Below are positions 8,092-15,821 of a DNA stretch of 20,638 nucleotides, in pieces (position 1 is the first letter of the stretch; each line of letters opens with the position of its first letter). Under the pieces are notes generated by a model, which was not told the origin of the DNA, ran no database searches, and saw only the letters and a program-made list of their open reading frames with translations. Source of the DNA: CAZCQG01 sp964500775. GTDB lineage: Bacteria; Campylobacterota; Campylobacteria; Campylobacterales; CAZCQG01. The position numbers and the translations under genes were made by a program. The stretch spans positions 1 through 20,638 of the forward strand of contig CAZCQG010000031.1 of NCBI GenBank assembly GCA_964500775.1. The letters run 5' to 3'.

Positions 8092-8316
8092 ATGCTACAC
8101 GAGTATAGAGAAGAGATAAGCAAGCTAAAAGTGGAAAATGCCCACTTTGCCAAGATTTTTGAAAAACATAACGAATTGGATCAAAAGATTATAAATGCCG
8201 AAGAAGGCAGAGAACATGTAGAGCATTTTGAGCTAGAGGTTTTAAAAAAAGAGAAGCTCAAACTCAAAGATGAAGCATTTGCAATGATTATGGAGTATAA
8301 AAAAGCTCACCAATAA
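8092..8316 (+). CDS. DUF465 / YdcH-family small protein
   Basis: A 74-residue acidic and lysine-rich protein, predicted to be mainly two helices. It opens with LHEYREEISKLK, has FAKIFEKHNELDQKI in the middle and ends LKDEAFAMIMEYKK, which matches the YdcH/DUF465 pattern of a helical hairpin with a conserved HxELD-like turn. The family is widespread in Proteobacteria and has no firmly assigned role. There is no signal peptide or membrane segment. It has its own promoter and is closed by a hairpin terminator shared with convergent pheA. Confidence 0.75.
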   Translation: MLHEYREEISKLKVENAHFAKIFEKHNELDQKIINAEEGREHVEHFELEVLKKEKLKLKDEAFAMIMEYKKAHQ

Positions 8317-8322
8317 TCTTTA

Positions 8323-8346
8323 TGTGCCGTCAAAATAGACGGCACA
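8323..8346. terminator. Bidirectional hairpin terminator between ydcH-like gene and pheA
   Basis: TGTGCCGTC at 8323-8331 and GACGGCACA at 8338-8346 form a perfect 9-bp stem with a six-base AAAATA loop. It lies between two convergent genes (ends at 8316 and 8358), so it can serve both. Neither side has a long T run; the - strand side is slightly more T-rich. Confidence 0.75.
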
Positions 8347-8357
8347 ATAACTTCTAA

Positions 8358-9419
8358 CTACCCCTTCGGATAACTTCCGAGCCACTTGATAGTATCTTCG
8401 TACCTGCTCATTAGCGTCGCGATGTGCGGCTGATCGATATGCCCTTCAAAATCTATAAAAAACCAAAAACTAAAATCTCCGACATCTGCAACGGGACGCG
8501 ATTCTATTTTTGTGAGGTTTATTTTTGCGTCATAAAAGTCTTTCAGGAAATTGAATAAAGCCCCGGGTTTATCGGTATTTTTTATATTTGCAAATATCGA
8601 GGTCTTATCGTTGCCGCTATCGTTATTTTTAAAGTCCGACACGATAATAAAGCGTGTTTTATTTTTTGAAGAATCTTCGATGTTTTCAAAAAGAATAGGC
8701 ACTTTATAGAGCTTTGCGGCGATATGAGAACAGATAGCGGCACTATCGGAATCTTCGGAAGCAAGCATAGCCGCCTTTGCCGTAGAATCTACGGGGATTC
8801 TCTCTACGTCTTCTAGATTGTATTCGTTGAGAAAGTTTCTGCACTGACCGAATGCGACGTCTCGTGAATAGATTCTTTTGATGTCTTTGAGGCTATCGCA
8901 TTTTGTCGCAAACGTATGATGGATAGGCATCAAGAGTTCGGCAACTATTTTTAGGTCGGATTCTCCGAGAATATCGAGTGTCTCGCCGACAACTCCATCG
9001 GTATTATTCTCGATGGGAATCACGCCGTATTTTGCACGTTTGGATTCTACGCTATGGAATACCGAGGCGATATTTTGCATAGAAAGATATTCGCTCATCG
9101 CTCCAAATCTACTCTCTGCGGCTTGATGGGTAAAGGTGCCTTCGGGTCCTAAGTAGGCTACCCGCTCGGGGAGTTCGAGATTGCGGCTGACGGCAAATAT
9201 CTCTAAATAGATCGCATCTATTGCATCGGCATTGAGTATCGTCGTCCCTTTTTTGAGCCTCTCTAATATCTCGCGCTCCCTCTCGGGTCGGTATATGGAA
9301 GAGCCTTCAGTTTTTTTGAGTTTACCTACGCGCTGTACGATTTCCATTCTATTATTGAGTAATTCTAGTATTTTGTCGTCTATCGTATCAATCTCTTTTC
9401 TTAGCTCCGCTAGGTTCAT
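8358..9419 (-). CDS. pheA: Bifunctional chorismate mutase / prephenate dehydratase
   Basis: Converts chorismate to prephenate and then phenylpyruvate in phenylalanine synthesis. Three domains are visible in 353 residues. Residues 1 to about 85 are an AroQ-type chorismate mutase (LRKEIDTIDDKILELLNNR, YRPERE). From about 88 runs the dehydratase (GPEGTFTHQAA at 91-101, IPIENNTDGVVGE, and the catalytic TRF in NKTRFIIVS). A C-terminal ACT domain has PGALF and ESRP, the motifs that bind phenylalanine for feedback inhibition. The start ATG shares one base with the lysA stop (TAATG), so it is translated from the lysA message. Confidence 0.96.
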   Translation of the reverse strand: MNLAELRKEIDTIDDKILELLNNRMEIVQRVGKLKKTEGSSIYRPEREREILERLKKGTTILNADAIDAIYLEIFAVSRNLELPERVAYLGPEGTFTHQAAESRFGAMSEYLSMQNIASVFHSVESKRAKYGVIPIENNTDGVVGETLDILGESDLKIVAELLMPIHHTFATKCDSLKDIKRIYSRDVAFGQCRNFLNEYNLEDVERIPVDSTAKAAMLASEDSDSAAICSHIAAKLYKVPILFENIEDSSKNKTRFIIVSDFKNNDSGNDKTSIFANIKNTDKPGALFNFLKDFYDAKINLTKIESRPVADVGDFSFWFFIDFEGHIDQPHIATLMSRYEDTIKWLGSYPKG

Positions 9420-10624
9420 TAAAAATTCCTCATATATTCGATTTCATCCATTATCATCTCATTAATATCTTCTCTTTTTCGTATCAAATGGTCTTCGTCT
9501 CCTATGATTCCTACTTCGGCACATCTCGCTCTTGAGTTGTAGTTGCTTGCCATACTCATCCCGTATGCACCCGCAGATTCTACGACGATAAGATCGTTAT
9601 GCGAGAGTTGCGGCATTGCAACGTCTTTTGCCAAAAAGTCACCGCTTTCGCAAACGGGTCCGACGATGTCGGCTTGAGAGGTTTCTCCGTCTTTGAGGGC
9701 GTATGTGTTGTGGTAGGCTTTATAGAGCGAAGGGCGAATGAGGTCATTCATCGCTCCGTCCACGATGACAAAACGTTTCGTACCGTTCTTTTTTTCATAC
9801 AGTACTTTTGTGAGGAAATAACCGCTATTTCCCACGATAAAGCGCCCGGGTTCGCAAACGATAGTCATATCCAACCCGCTCATTGTCGAGAGTATCGCTT
9901 GGGCGTAGTCGTACGGGAGAATCGTATCTTCATCTTTGTATTTGATTCCAAGACCGCCGCCCACATCGAAAAACTTTAAATCAATATCTACAACCTTGAG
10001 GCTTCGGACTAGATTAGCTACGATTTGAGCCGATTCTTTTATCGGATCGAGTTCGGTGAGCTGCGAGCCGATGTGAAAATGTATCCCTACAGGATCGAGA
10101 TGTTCCGAGTTTTTTGCCTTCAGGTACATCTTTTTTGCCGTCTCTATCTCTACGCCGAATTTATTTTCGTGTAGTCCCGTGGAGATATATGGATGTGTTT
10201 TGGGGTCGATGTTGGGATTGACGCGGATACTGATTCTCGCGATCTTCCCCATCTCTTTGGCTACCGATTCTACCCGCTCTAGTTCCCCTTCGCTCTCAAG
10301 ATTTATCATTAAAATATCTTCTTTAAGCGCTTCGCTTATCTCATCGTCTCTTTTGCCTACGCCGCTAAAAATTATTTTGTATTTCGGTACGCCGGCGATG
10401 AGCGCTCTTTTTACTTCGCCTATCGAGACACAGTCCGCACCCGCGCCAAGAGTAGCGAGCATTTTGATGATGCTTAGATTCGAGTTTGCTTTTATTGCGT
10501 AAGAGACGAGGCTTTTGCGTCCGCTAAATGCCTCTTTGATCTCGGTAAATCGCTCTTTTATATGATCGAGATCGTAAATATATAATGGGGTGCCGTATTT
10601 TTCGGCAAGACGTGCGAAATCCAT
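9419..10624 (-). CDS. lysA: Diaminopimelate decarboxylase
   Basis: PLP-dependent, alanine-racemase-fold enzyme that decarboxylates meso-diaminopimelate to lysine, the last lysine step. Visible are the PLP lysine in SYAIKANSN (Lys45), HIGSQ, the phosphate-binding glycine run GGGLGI, EPGRFIVGNSG, the substrate-site CESGDFLA and the C-terminal GAYGMSMASNYNSR. The 401 residues match the family. A Shine-Dalgarno AGGACT (complement of 10629-10634) lies four bases before the ATG. It is first in a two-gene unit with pheA, and its own promoter is visible. It consumes diaminopimelate, which is also a peptidoglycan building block. Confidence 0.96.
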   Translation of the reverse strand: MDFARLAEKYGTPLYIYDLDHIKERFTEIKEAFSGRKSLVSYAIKANSNLSIIKMLATLGAGADCVSIGEVKRALIAGVPKYKIIFSGVGKRDDEISEALKEDILMINLESEGELERVESVAKEMGKIARISIRVNPNIDPKTHPYISTGLHENKFGVEIETAKKMYLKAKNSEHLDPVGIHFHIGSQLTELDPIKESAQIVANLVRSLKVVDIDLKFFDVGGGLGIKYKDEDTILPYDYAQAILSTMSGLDMTIVCEPGRFIVGNSGYFLTKVLYEKKNGTKRFVIVDGAMNDLIRPSLYKAYHNTYALKDGETSQADIVGPVCESGDFLAKDVAMPQLSHNDLIVVESAGAYGMSMASNYNSRARCAEVGIIGDEDHLIRKREDINEMIMDEIEYMRNF

Positions 10625-10642
10625 ACAAAGTCCTAAAATAAA

Positions 10643-10664
10643 TATAAATAAGGGTACTATTATA
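10643..10664. promoter_or_regulatory. Divergent promoter region between lysA and the small membrane protein gene
   Basis: On the - strand a perfect extended -10 box, TGC followed by TATAAT (TATAAT is the complement of 10659-10664), points to lysA with a leader of about 28 bases. On the + strand TATAAA at 10643-10648 could serve the gene starting at 10690. The two boxes lie within 22 bases, so the promoters would compete for polymerase. Confidence 0.55.
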
Positions 10665-10689
10665 GCAGTTTGCCCTTGAAGGAGAGGTT

Positions 10690-11082
10690 TTGGAAAATCT
10701 ATACTTACCGGCGTTTATAGCAGTAGCAGGGATAGTTGCGATTATTATCGGAATAGCGATTTATAGGTCCGTAGATAAAAAAGAAAAAGCGGTAGCGCCC
10801 GCTAAAAAAATAGCTACCCTGCAAGAACTTATCGCAGGGGTAAAAAATCAGGCGCTCGGATTGGAAAAGCTGGAGGTGTTCGTGAGTGATTTTATCGCTT
10901 CGTATGCCGATTTCTCGCAAGATAAAGCGGCAAAACTAGAGTTTATGACCCATGTCGCTTCACACAAAAGTGCGACTTCAAAGCTTATTTTGGGTCTTGA
11001 CAAAACCCTAAAAGCGCTCAATCCCGGAAGCACCAAAGAGATAGATTATGCTACAAAGCTAGGACTGGACGCTAGAAAGTAA
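10690..11082 (+). CDS. Small membrane-anchored protein of unknown function (paralogue of 15822-16268)
   Basis: I do not recognise this 130-residue protein. It has one N-terminal membrane helix (about residues 7-25), a short basic linker, and a helical domain of about 85 residues that would face the cytoplasm by the positive-inside rule. The domain (LQELIAGVK at 44-52, ADFS at 73-76, EF at 84-85) lines up with the domain of the protein at 15822-16268, so the two appear related. The start is TTG at 10690, supported by the strong ribosome binding site AAGGAGAGG at 10679-10687 and by the lack of a suitable ATG. It stands alone between divergent lysA and convergent bioD, and its last 24 bases overlap bioD. 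Confidence 0.7.
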   Translation: MENLYLPAFIAVAGIVAIIIGIAIYRSVDKKEKAVAPAKKIATLQELIAGVKNQALGLEKLEVFVSDFIASYADFSQDKAAKLEFMTHVASHKSATSKLILGLDKTLKALNPGSTKEIDYATKLGLDARK

Positions 11083-11712
11083 CCTCTCAAACAGAGGGGT
11101 GAAATCATCTTCTATCTTCAAAAAATCATCAAAGTATTCTCTAAAAAACGGCTCGGATGTTTTTGCAAAAGCTTCACCCTCGCTTCTTGTGTTGACAAAC
11201 CAAGTATGCGGTAATTTATAGTTATTGATCGTCTCTAGCGAGAGTAGCGTAGAGTTTATGCAGCCAAGCTTGGCATCGCAAACCAGTACGACATAGCAAT
11301 CTAAAAGTTTCGCCAAATCCAACATAAAGAACTCTTTAAGAATCGGCACTTTCAGCCCGCCCGCACCCTCGATTATCAATAAATCGCACTCTTGCTCTAA
11401 TAAGGCAATCGAATCTTGTAGCTTTGTTATCTCGATTTGTCCCTCTTTGGCAACAAAAGGGGCAGCCGGAAGCTTGAAACTATAGGTGTTGAGACGCTCC
11501 AAGGGAATCTCTTTATAATTCGCCTTGTTTGCATTATAAATTTTATAAGTGTCGGTAATGGATATATTCTCCTCCGATACTCCTGTTTCGATGGGTTTAC
11601 AGCCAAGGGTTTTTATACCTTTTTTGTTAAAAAGCTCTATGAGTTTTACCGTGGTAAAGGTCTTGCCGACTTCCGTGTTCGTAGCGGTCACAAATATTTT
11701 TTTATGTTTCAT
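11059..11712 (-). CDS. bioD: ATP-dependent dethiobiotin synthetase
   Basis: BioD closes the ureido ring of dethiobiotin from diaminopelargonic acid, CO2 and ATP, the penultimate biotin step. The 217-residue protein has the P-loop TNTEVGKT (about 11-18), the KPIETGV segment that carries substrate-binding residues, and EGAGGLKVPI, a family hallmark. Length is typical. The other bio genes are not in the window. Its last 24 bases overlap the end of the convergent small membrane protein gene, so no separate terminator lies between them. It is divergent from clpS across about 70 AT-rich bases. Confidence 0.93.
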   Translation of the reverse strand: MKHKKIFVTATNTEVGKTFTTVKLIELFNKKGIKTLGCKPIETGVSEENISITDTYKIYNANKANYKEIPLERLNTYSFKLPAAPFVAKEGQIEITKLQDSIALLEQECDLLIIEGAGGLKVPILKEFFMLDLAKLLDCYVVLVCDAKLGCINSTLLSLETINNYKLPHTWFVNTRSEGEAFAKTSEPFFREYFDDFLKIEDDFTPLFERLLSSVQS

Positions 11713-11736
11713 TTTGGGGTTGTATTTTTAATTTTT

Positions 11737-11759
11737 TATATTAGAATATACGATACAAT
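11737..11759. promoter_or_regulatory. AT-rich dyad and -10-like box in the bioD/clpS intergenic region
   Basis: TATATT and AATATA flank a two-base centre (AG) at 11737-11750, a perfect dyad in the divergent region. TACAAT at 11754-11759 could be the -10 box of clpS. The dyad may be an operator or simply reflect the AT-rich promoter DNA; no regulator is encoded nearby. Confidence 0.3.
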
Positions 11760-11782
11760 TGTTTAAACTTCGCAATTAAGGG

Positions 11783-12094
11783 ATGTTGTTGGGTAAGAAT
11801 CTAGAGTTAGATAACGAGGTAAAAGAGCGTGTTCATTTAGATGAACCGAAAAAATTTAAAGTAATTTTGTTGAATGACGACTTTTCGACGATGGATTTTG
11901 TCGTGGAGGTGTTGATGGATATTTTTCACAAAAATTTTGATGAAGCACTCAATATCATGCTCTCCGTTCACAAAGAGGGGCGGGGCGTGTGCGGCGTATA
12001 TACGTATGAGATAGCCGAAACAAAGGTATTGCAAGTGAAAAAAGCGTCAAAAAAGCACGGATACCCGTTGCGAGCGATACTAGAAGAAGCGTAG
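11783..12094 (+). CDS. clpS: ATP-dependent Clp protease adaptor ClpS
   Basis: ClpS binds proteins with N-terminal Leu, Phe, Tyr or Trp and hands them to ClpA for degradation by ClpP. The core motif KVILLNDDFSTMDFVVEVL is clear, as are the later GRGVCGVYTYEIAETK strand and the second half of the fold; the total length of about 103 residues is normal. The ATG at 11783 directly abuts the only Shine-Dalgarno-like AAGGG (11778-11782), leaving no spacing. In-frame TTG codons at 11786 and 11789 would have three and six bases of spacing, so the real start may be TTG at 11789. clpA follows eight bases after the stop. Confidence 0.93.
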   Translation: MLLGKNLELDNEVKERVHLDEPKKFKVILLNDDFSTMDFVVEVLMDIFHKNFDEALNIMLSVHKEGRGVCGVYTYEIAETKVLQVKKASKKHGYPLRAILEEA

Positions 12095-12102
12095 GGGATA
12101 AA

Positions 12103-14292
12103 ATGATAAGCGGACAACTCAGTCATATTTTTAACGATGCCCTCCGCATCGCCAAATTAAGAAGACACGAATACCTCACTATCGAGCATGTATTTTTATC
12201 GCTTTTAACGAACAAGGAAGCTATGGAGATCATCAAAGAGTGCGGCGGGGACATCGCCAATCTTCGAGATAGCGTCTCGAAATACATCATCGAAAACGTC
12301 AAAGCGATACCCGAAGAGATGCGGCATGAACCCATTGAGACCTTGTCGCTTAGTCGCGTCATCGATAATATGCTCAAGCACGTAAGCGGTGCGGAAAAAA
12401 AAGAGGCATCGGTCGGGGATTTGCTAGCGGCGATTTACGAGGAAGAGCATAGCTACTCCGTCTATCTGCTCAAAAGGCAAGGGATTGAGCGGGTAAATAT
12501 TTTAGAAATAGTGACGGAAAAAACTACCCCCGAAAGCATCACGGCACAACCTAAAGAGGGTGAAGAGAAGTTCTTGGAAAAATATACCGTCGATTTGGTG
12601 CTAAGCGCAAAAGAGGGCAAAATCGATCCCGTAATCGGGCGAGATTCCGAGATAGAGCGGGTCGTTGAGATTCTCTGCCGCAGAAAAAAGAACAACCCCT
12701 TGTTGGTGGGAGAACCCGGTGTCGGAAAAACAGCGATAGCCGAAGGGTTGGCACTCGCTATACAAGAGAATGAAGTACCGAAAATATTGCAAGGGGCAAG
12801 GGTGTTTGCCCTAGATATGGGGGCGCTCATCGCGGGGACGAAATACAGGGGCGATTTTGAGAAGCGCCTCAAAGGGGTCGTCGATGAGCTAAAGAGCATC
12901 CCAAAAGCGATACTTTTCGTCGATGAGATTCACACCATCGTGGGTGCGGGAGCTACGAGCGGAGGAAGTATGGATGCGAGTAACCTTCTCAAACCCGCCC
13001 TCAATAGCGGCGAGATAAAGTGTATAGGCGCGACTACTTATGGAGAGTATCGAGGATTTTTTGATAAAGACAAAGCACTTAGTCGCAGATTTGCAAAAGT
13101 AGACGTAAGTGAGCCGAGTGTTGCGGATTGCTTTAAGATTCTCAAAGGGCTAAAAAAACAGTACGAAAATTATCACGGCATAAAATACACGGATGCCGCA
13201 TTACAGGCTGCGGTAGAGCTTAGTGACAAGTATATAAACGACAAATTTTTACCCGACAAAGCCATAGATGTGATAGATGAGACGGCTGCTTCGTTTCATT
13301 TGCTCAAATCAAAAAGAAAAGTGGTGCATCCAAGCGACATCGAGAGAATCGTAAGCAAGATAGCCAACATCCCCGATGTGAATATCAGCAGCGACGACAA
13401 AGAGGTTTTGCGCGCGCTTGATACGAATATCAAATCAAGAATCTACGGTCAGGATGAAGCGATAGAGCATCTCGTCCAAGCGATAAAAAGAAGCCGCGCG
13501 GGACTAAATGCGCCCAATAAACCGATAGGCTCTTTCCTTTTTGCGGGACCCACGGGCGTAGGGAAAACAGAAGTCGCTAGAGAGCTAGCGAAGAATCTCG
13601 GGGTAAATTTCGAGCGACTCGATATGAGTGAATTTATGGAGAAGCACGCCGTCTCTAGACTCATCGGCGCACCTGCGGGATACGTCGGATATGAGCAAGG
13701 AGGGCTTTTGGTCGAGACGATCAAAAAACATCCCTATACGGTTTTGCTCCTCGATGAGATAGAAAAAGCGCACCTCGATTTGCTCAATATCTTATTACAG
13801 GTGATGGATAGCGCGACACTTACCGATCAAAACGGGAGCAAAGCGGATTTTAGAAACGTCATTATGATAATGACCTCAAACGTCGGCTCGAAGGAATCAA
13901 ACGTTATGGGATTCCATAAAGACGAATCTAGTAAAAACGACAATGCGGTCAAAAGCTATTTTTCACCCGAGTTTAGAAATAGAATCGATGCGGTCATCCA
14001 CTTTAAAAAGCTCGGAATCGAGCATGTCATCCGAATCGTCGACAAACACCTAAGTGATTTAGAGAATCAGCTCAAAGACAAAAAGGTTTTCATAGTCGCC
14101 TCAAAAGCGGCAAAAGAGCACTTGGCGCAAAGGGGATATGATGCCGAGCTGGGTGCGAGACCGCTTGCGAGAGTGTTGCAAGATGAGGTAAAAACCAAGC
14201 TTAGCGATGAGTTGCTATTCGGTAAACTCAAAGAGGGTGGGACGGTAAAAATAGGACTCAAAGGGAAAGCACTCACGTTTAGTTTTGAGTAA
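12103..14292 (+). CDS. clpA: ATP-dependent Clp protease ATP-binding subunit ClpA
   Basis: A 729-residue AAA+ unfoldase that works with ClpP. The N-domain (about 1-140, with the Clp_N repeat) is where ClpS docks. The first ATPase module has Walker A GEPGVGKT (203-210) and Walker B ILFVDEIH; the second has Walker A GPTGVGKT (482-489) and Walker B VLLLDEIEKAH. The ClpP-docking loop MGF (602-604) sits in the second module. No long middle coiled coil is present, so this is ClpA rather than ClpB or ClpC. Length is slightly shorter than the E. coli protein. It lies between clpS and aat, which makes the N-degron assignment secure. clpP is not in the window. Confidence 0.95.
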   Translation: MISGQLSHIFNDALRIAKLRRHEYLTIEHVFLSLLTNKEAMEIIKECGGDIANLRDSVSKYIIENVKAIPEEMRHEPIETLSLSRVIDNMLKHVSGAEKKEASVGDLLAAIYEEEHSYSVYLLKRQGIERVNILEIVTEKTTPESITAQPKEGEEKFLEKYTVDLVLSAKEGKIDPVIGRDSEIERVVEILCRRKKNNPLLVGEPGVGKTAIAEGLALAIQENEVPKILQGARVFALDMGALIAGTKYRGDFEKRLKGVVDELKSIPKAILFVDEIHTIVGAGATSGGSMDASNLLKPALNSGEIKCIGATTYGEYRGFFDKDKALSRRFAKVDVSEPSVADCFKILKGLKKQYENYHGIKYTDAALQAAVELSDKYINDKFLPDKAIDVIDETAASFHLLKSKRKVVHPSDIERIVSKIANIPDVNISSDDKEVLRALDTNIKSRIYGQDEAIEHLVQAIKRSRAGLNAPNKPIGSFLFAGPTGVGKTEVARELAKNLGVNFERLDMSEFMEKHAVSRLIGAPAGYVGYEQGGLLVETIKKHPYTVLLLDEIEKAHLDLLNILLQVMDSATLTDQNGSKADFRNVIMIMTSNVGSKESNVMGFHKDESSKNDNAVKSYFSPEFRNRIDAVIHFKKLGIEHVIRIVDKHLSDLENQLKDKKVFIVASKAAKEHLAQRGYDAELGARPLARVLQDEVKTKLSDELLFGKLKEGGTVKIGLKGKALTFSFE

Positions 14293-14926
14293 AACGCGAA
14301 TGTTTCCAAATCCTCGATATGCCTCCAAGGAGGGGTTGCTAGCATACGGCGGCGACTTAAGCCCCGAGCGTCTTTTAGAGGCGTATTCTAGCGGTATCTT
14401 TCCGTGGTTTGGGGAAAACGATCCGATTCTTTGGTGGTCGCCCGATCCTAGGGCGATCTTGTATCCAAAAGAATTTCAAATAAGCACCTCTCTCAAAAAG
14501 AAGATACGCTCAAATCTCTATGAATACAAAATAGATGCAAACTTTGCATCCGTCATATCGCATTGCGCGTCGGTAAAACGGCTAGGACAGAACGGAACGT
14601 GGATAGTCCCGCAAATCATCGAAGCCTATACGAATCTGCATAAATTAGGATTTGCCCACAGTTTTGAGGTCTATTTTGGACAAAGGCTTGTCGGCGGTTT
14701 GTACGGCATACGGCTCGGGAATCTTTTTTTCGGCGAATCGATGTTCCACTTGATGCGCGATTGCTCAAAACTCGCGATGTATTCTCTTTGCGAATATGCC
14801 AAAAAGGAATCTTTCGACTTTATCGATTGTCAAATGCCCACTCCGCATCTACTCTCTTTGGGGGCGAAAACCGTATCGCGCGACGACTATCTTGATATGC
14901 TGTATACGGCTCTCAATAAGGGTTAA
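14285..14926 (+). CDS. aat: Leucyl/phenylalanyl-tRNA--protein transferase
   Basis: Aat adds Leu or Phe from charged tRNA to proteins with N-terminal Lys or Arg, creating an N-degron for ClpS-ClpA-ClpP. The 213-residue protein shows the family pattern: FPNPR near the start, GLLAYGGDLSPERLL, GIFPWF, WWSPDPRA, GGLYGIRLGNLFFGESMF and DCQMPTPHLLSLGA. The TTG start at 14285 overlaps the clpA stop by eight bases; ATG at 14300 is an alternative that would leave only FPNPR ahead of the conserved part. It is the last gene of the clpS-clpA-aat unit; galU has its own promoter. Confidence 0.94.
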   Translation: MSKTRMFPNPRYASKEGLLAYGGDLSPERLLEAYSSGIFPWFGENDPILWWSPDPRAILYPKEFQISTSLKKKIRSNLYEYKIDANFASVISHCASVKRLGQNGTWIVPQIIEAYTNLHKLGFAHSFEVYFGQRLVGGLYGIRLGNLFFGESMFHLMRDCSKLAMYSLCEYAKKESFDFIDCQMPTPHLLSLGAKTVSRDDYLDMLYTALNKG

Positions 14927-14938
14927 TCACACTTTAAA

Positions 14939-14966
14939 TATAATCACGTAATTTAATACGTCGGAG
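14939..14966 (+). promoter_or_regulatory. Promoter and ribosome binding site of galU
   Basis: A perfect -10 box TATAAT at 14939-14944, followed by CACG, lies about 29 bases before the ATG at 14973, with GGAG at 14963-14966. A clear -35 is not visible. It separates the clpS-clpA-aat unit from the galU-murA cluster. The same TAATCACG string occurs at the YdcH-like gene promoter. Confidence 0.6.
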
Positions 14967-14972
14967 ATTCTA

Positions 14973-15818
14973 ATGGTCAAAAAGTGTTTGTTCCCTGCCG
15001 CTGGATACGGTACGAGATTCTTACCTGCAACAAAAGCGATGCCAAAAGAGATGCTTCCCATAGTCAACAAACCGCTCATACAGTACGGCGTGGAAGAGGC
15101 GATGCAGGCCGGAATCTACAGAATGGCGATCGTCACAGGAAGAGGAAAGAGATCGCTTGAGGATCACTTTGACATCAGCTATGAGCTTGAGCACCAAATA
15201 AAAGGGACAAAAAAAGAGCTGCACCTAAGCGAGATTCGAGAGATTATCGAGAAGTGCACCTTCTCATATACGAGACAAGTGGAGATGAAAGGGCTAGGAC
15301 ACGCGATACTAACGGGTCAGACACTTATCGGCAATGAACCTTTTGCGGTTTTATTGGCTGATGATTTGTGTGTGGGGGACGGAGATCAGGGTGTTTTGGC
15401 ACAGATGATAGAGCTGTATAAAAAATATAAATGCTCAATCGTGGCGATAGAAGAGGTAGAAAAAAGCGAAGTGGAGAAATACGGGATTATAGAAGGGAAA
15501 GAGATAGAGAGCGGAGTGTATATGATCTCAAATATGATCGAAAAGCCTTCCATTAAAGAAGCCCCGAGCAATCTCGCCGCTATAGGACGGTATATCCTCA
15601 CCCCCGATATTTTTGATATTTTAGAAAAAACCAAACCCGGAAAAGGGGGCGAAATACAAATCACCGATGCGTTGCTTCATCAAGCCAAACACGGAATGGT
15701 GCTTGGGTACAAATTTAAAGGGAAACGTTTTGATTGCGGAAGTATCGATGGATTTGTCGAGGCTACGAACAGGTTTTACGAAGAGTTTAAAAAAGAAAAT
15801 AAAGAGCAGAAGAAATAG
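14973..15818 (+). CDS. galU: UTP--glucose-1-phosphate uridylyltransferase
   Basis: GalU makes UDP-glucose from UTP and glucose-1-phosphate, supplying surface polysaccharides. The N-terminal nucleotide loop AAGYGTRFLPATKAMPKEMLP is nearly invariant in the family. FAVLLADDL holds the metal-binding Asp, and GRYILTP, KGGEIQITDAL and FDCGSIDGFVEA complete the signature. At 281 residues it is full length. The start has a good ribosome binding site and its own promoter. The next gene starts three bases after the stop, so galU, the small membrane protein, murA and the genes beyond are probably one transcript. Confidence 0.96.
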   Translation: MVKKCLFPAAGYGTRFLPATKAMPKEMLPIVNKPLIQYGVEEAMQAGIYRMAIVTGRGKRSLEDHFDISYELEHQIKGTKKELHLSEIREIIEKCTFSYTRQVEMKGLGHAILTGQTLIGNEPFAVLLADDLCVGDGDQGVLAQMIELYKKYKCSIVAIEEVEKSEVEKYGIIEGKEIESGVYMISNMIEKPSIKEAPSNLAAIGRYILTPDIFDILEKTKPGKGGEIQITDALLHQAKHGMVLGYKFKGKRFDCGSIDGFVEATNRFYEEFKKENKEQKK

Positions 15819-15821
15819 TAA

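Noticed and set aside
9599..9979. A 126-codon + strand open frame inside lysA
   Set aside because: It is antisense to conserved lysA motifs and lacks a ribosome binding site; it is explained as a shadow frame.
11083..11097. Small hairpin CCTCT/AGAGG directly after the stop of the small membrane protein gene
   Set aside because: The 5-bp stem lies inside the bioD coding region and has no T run, so it is not a convincing terminator.
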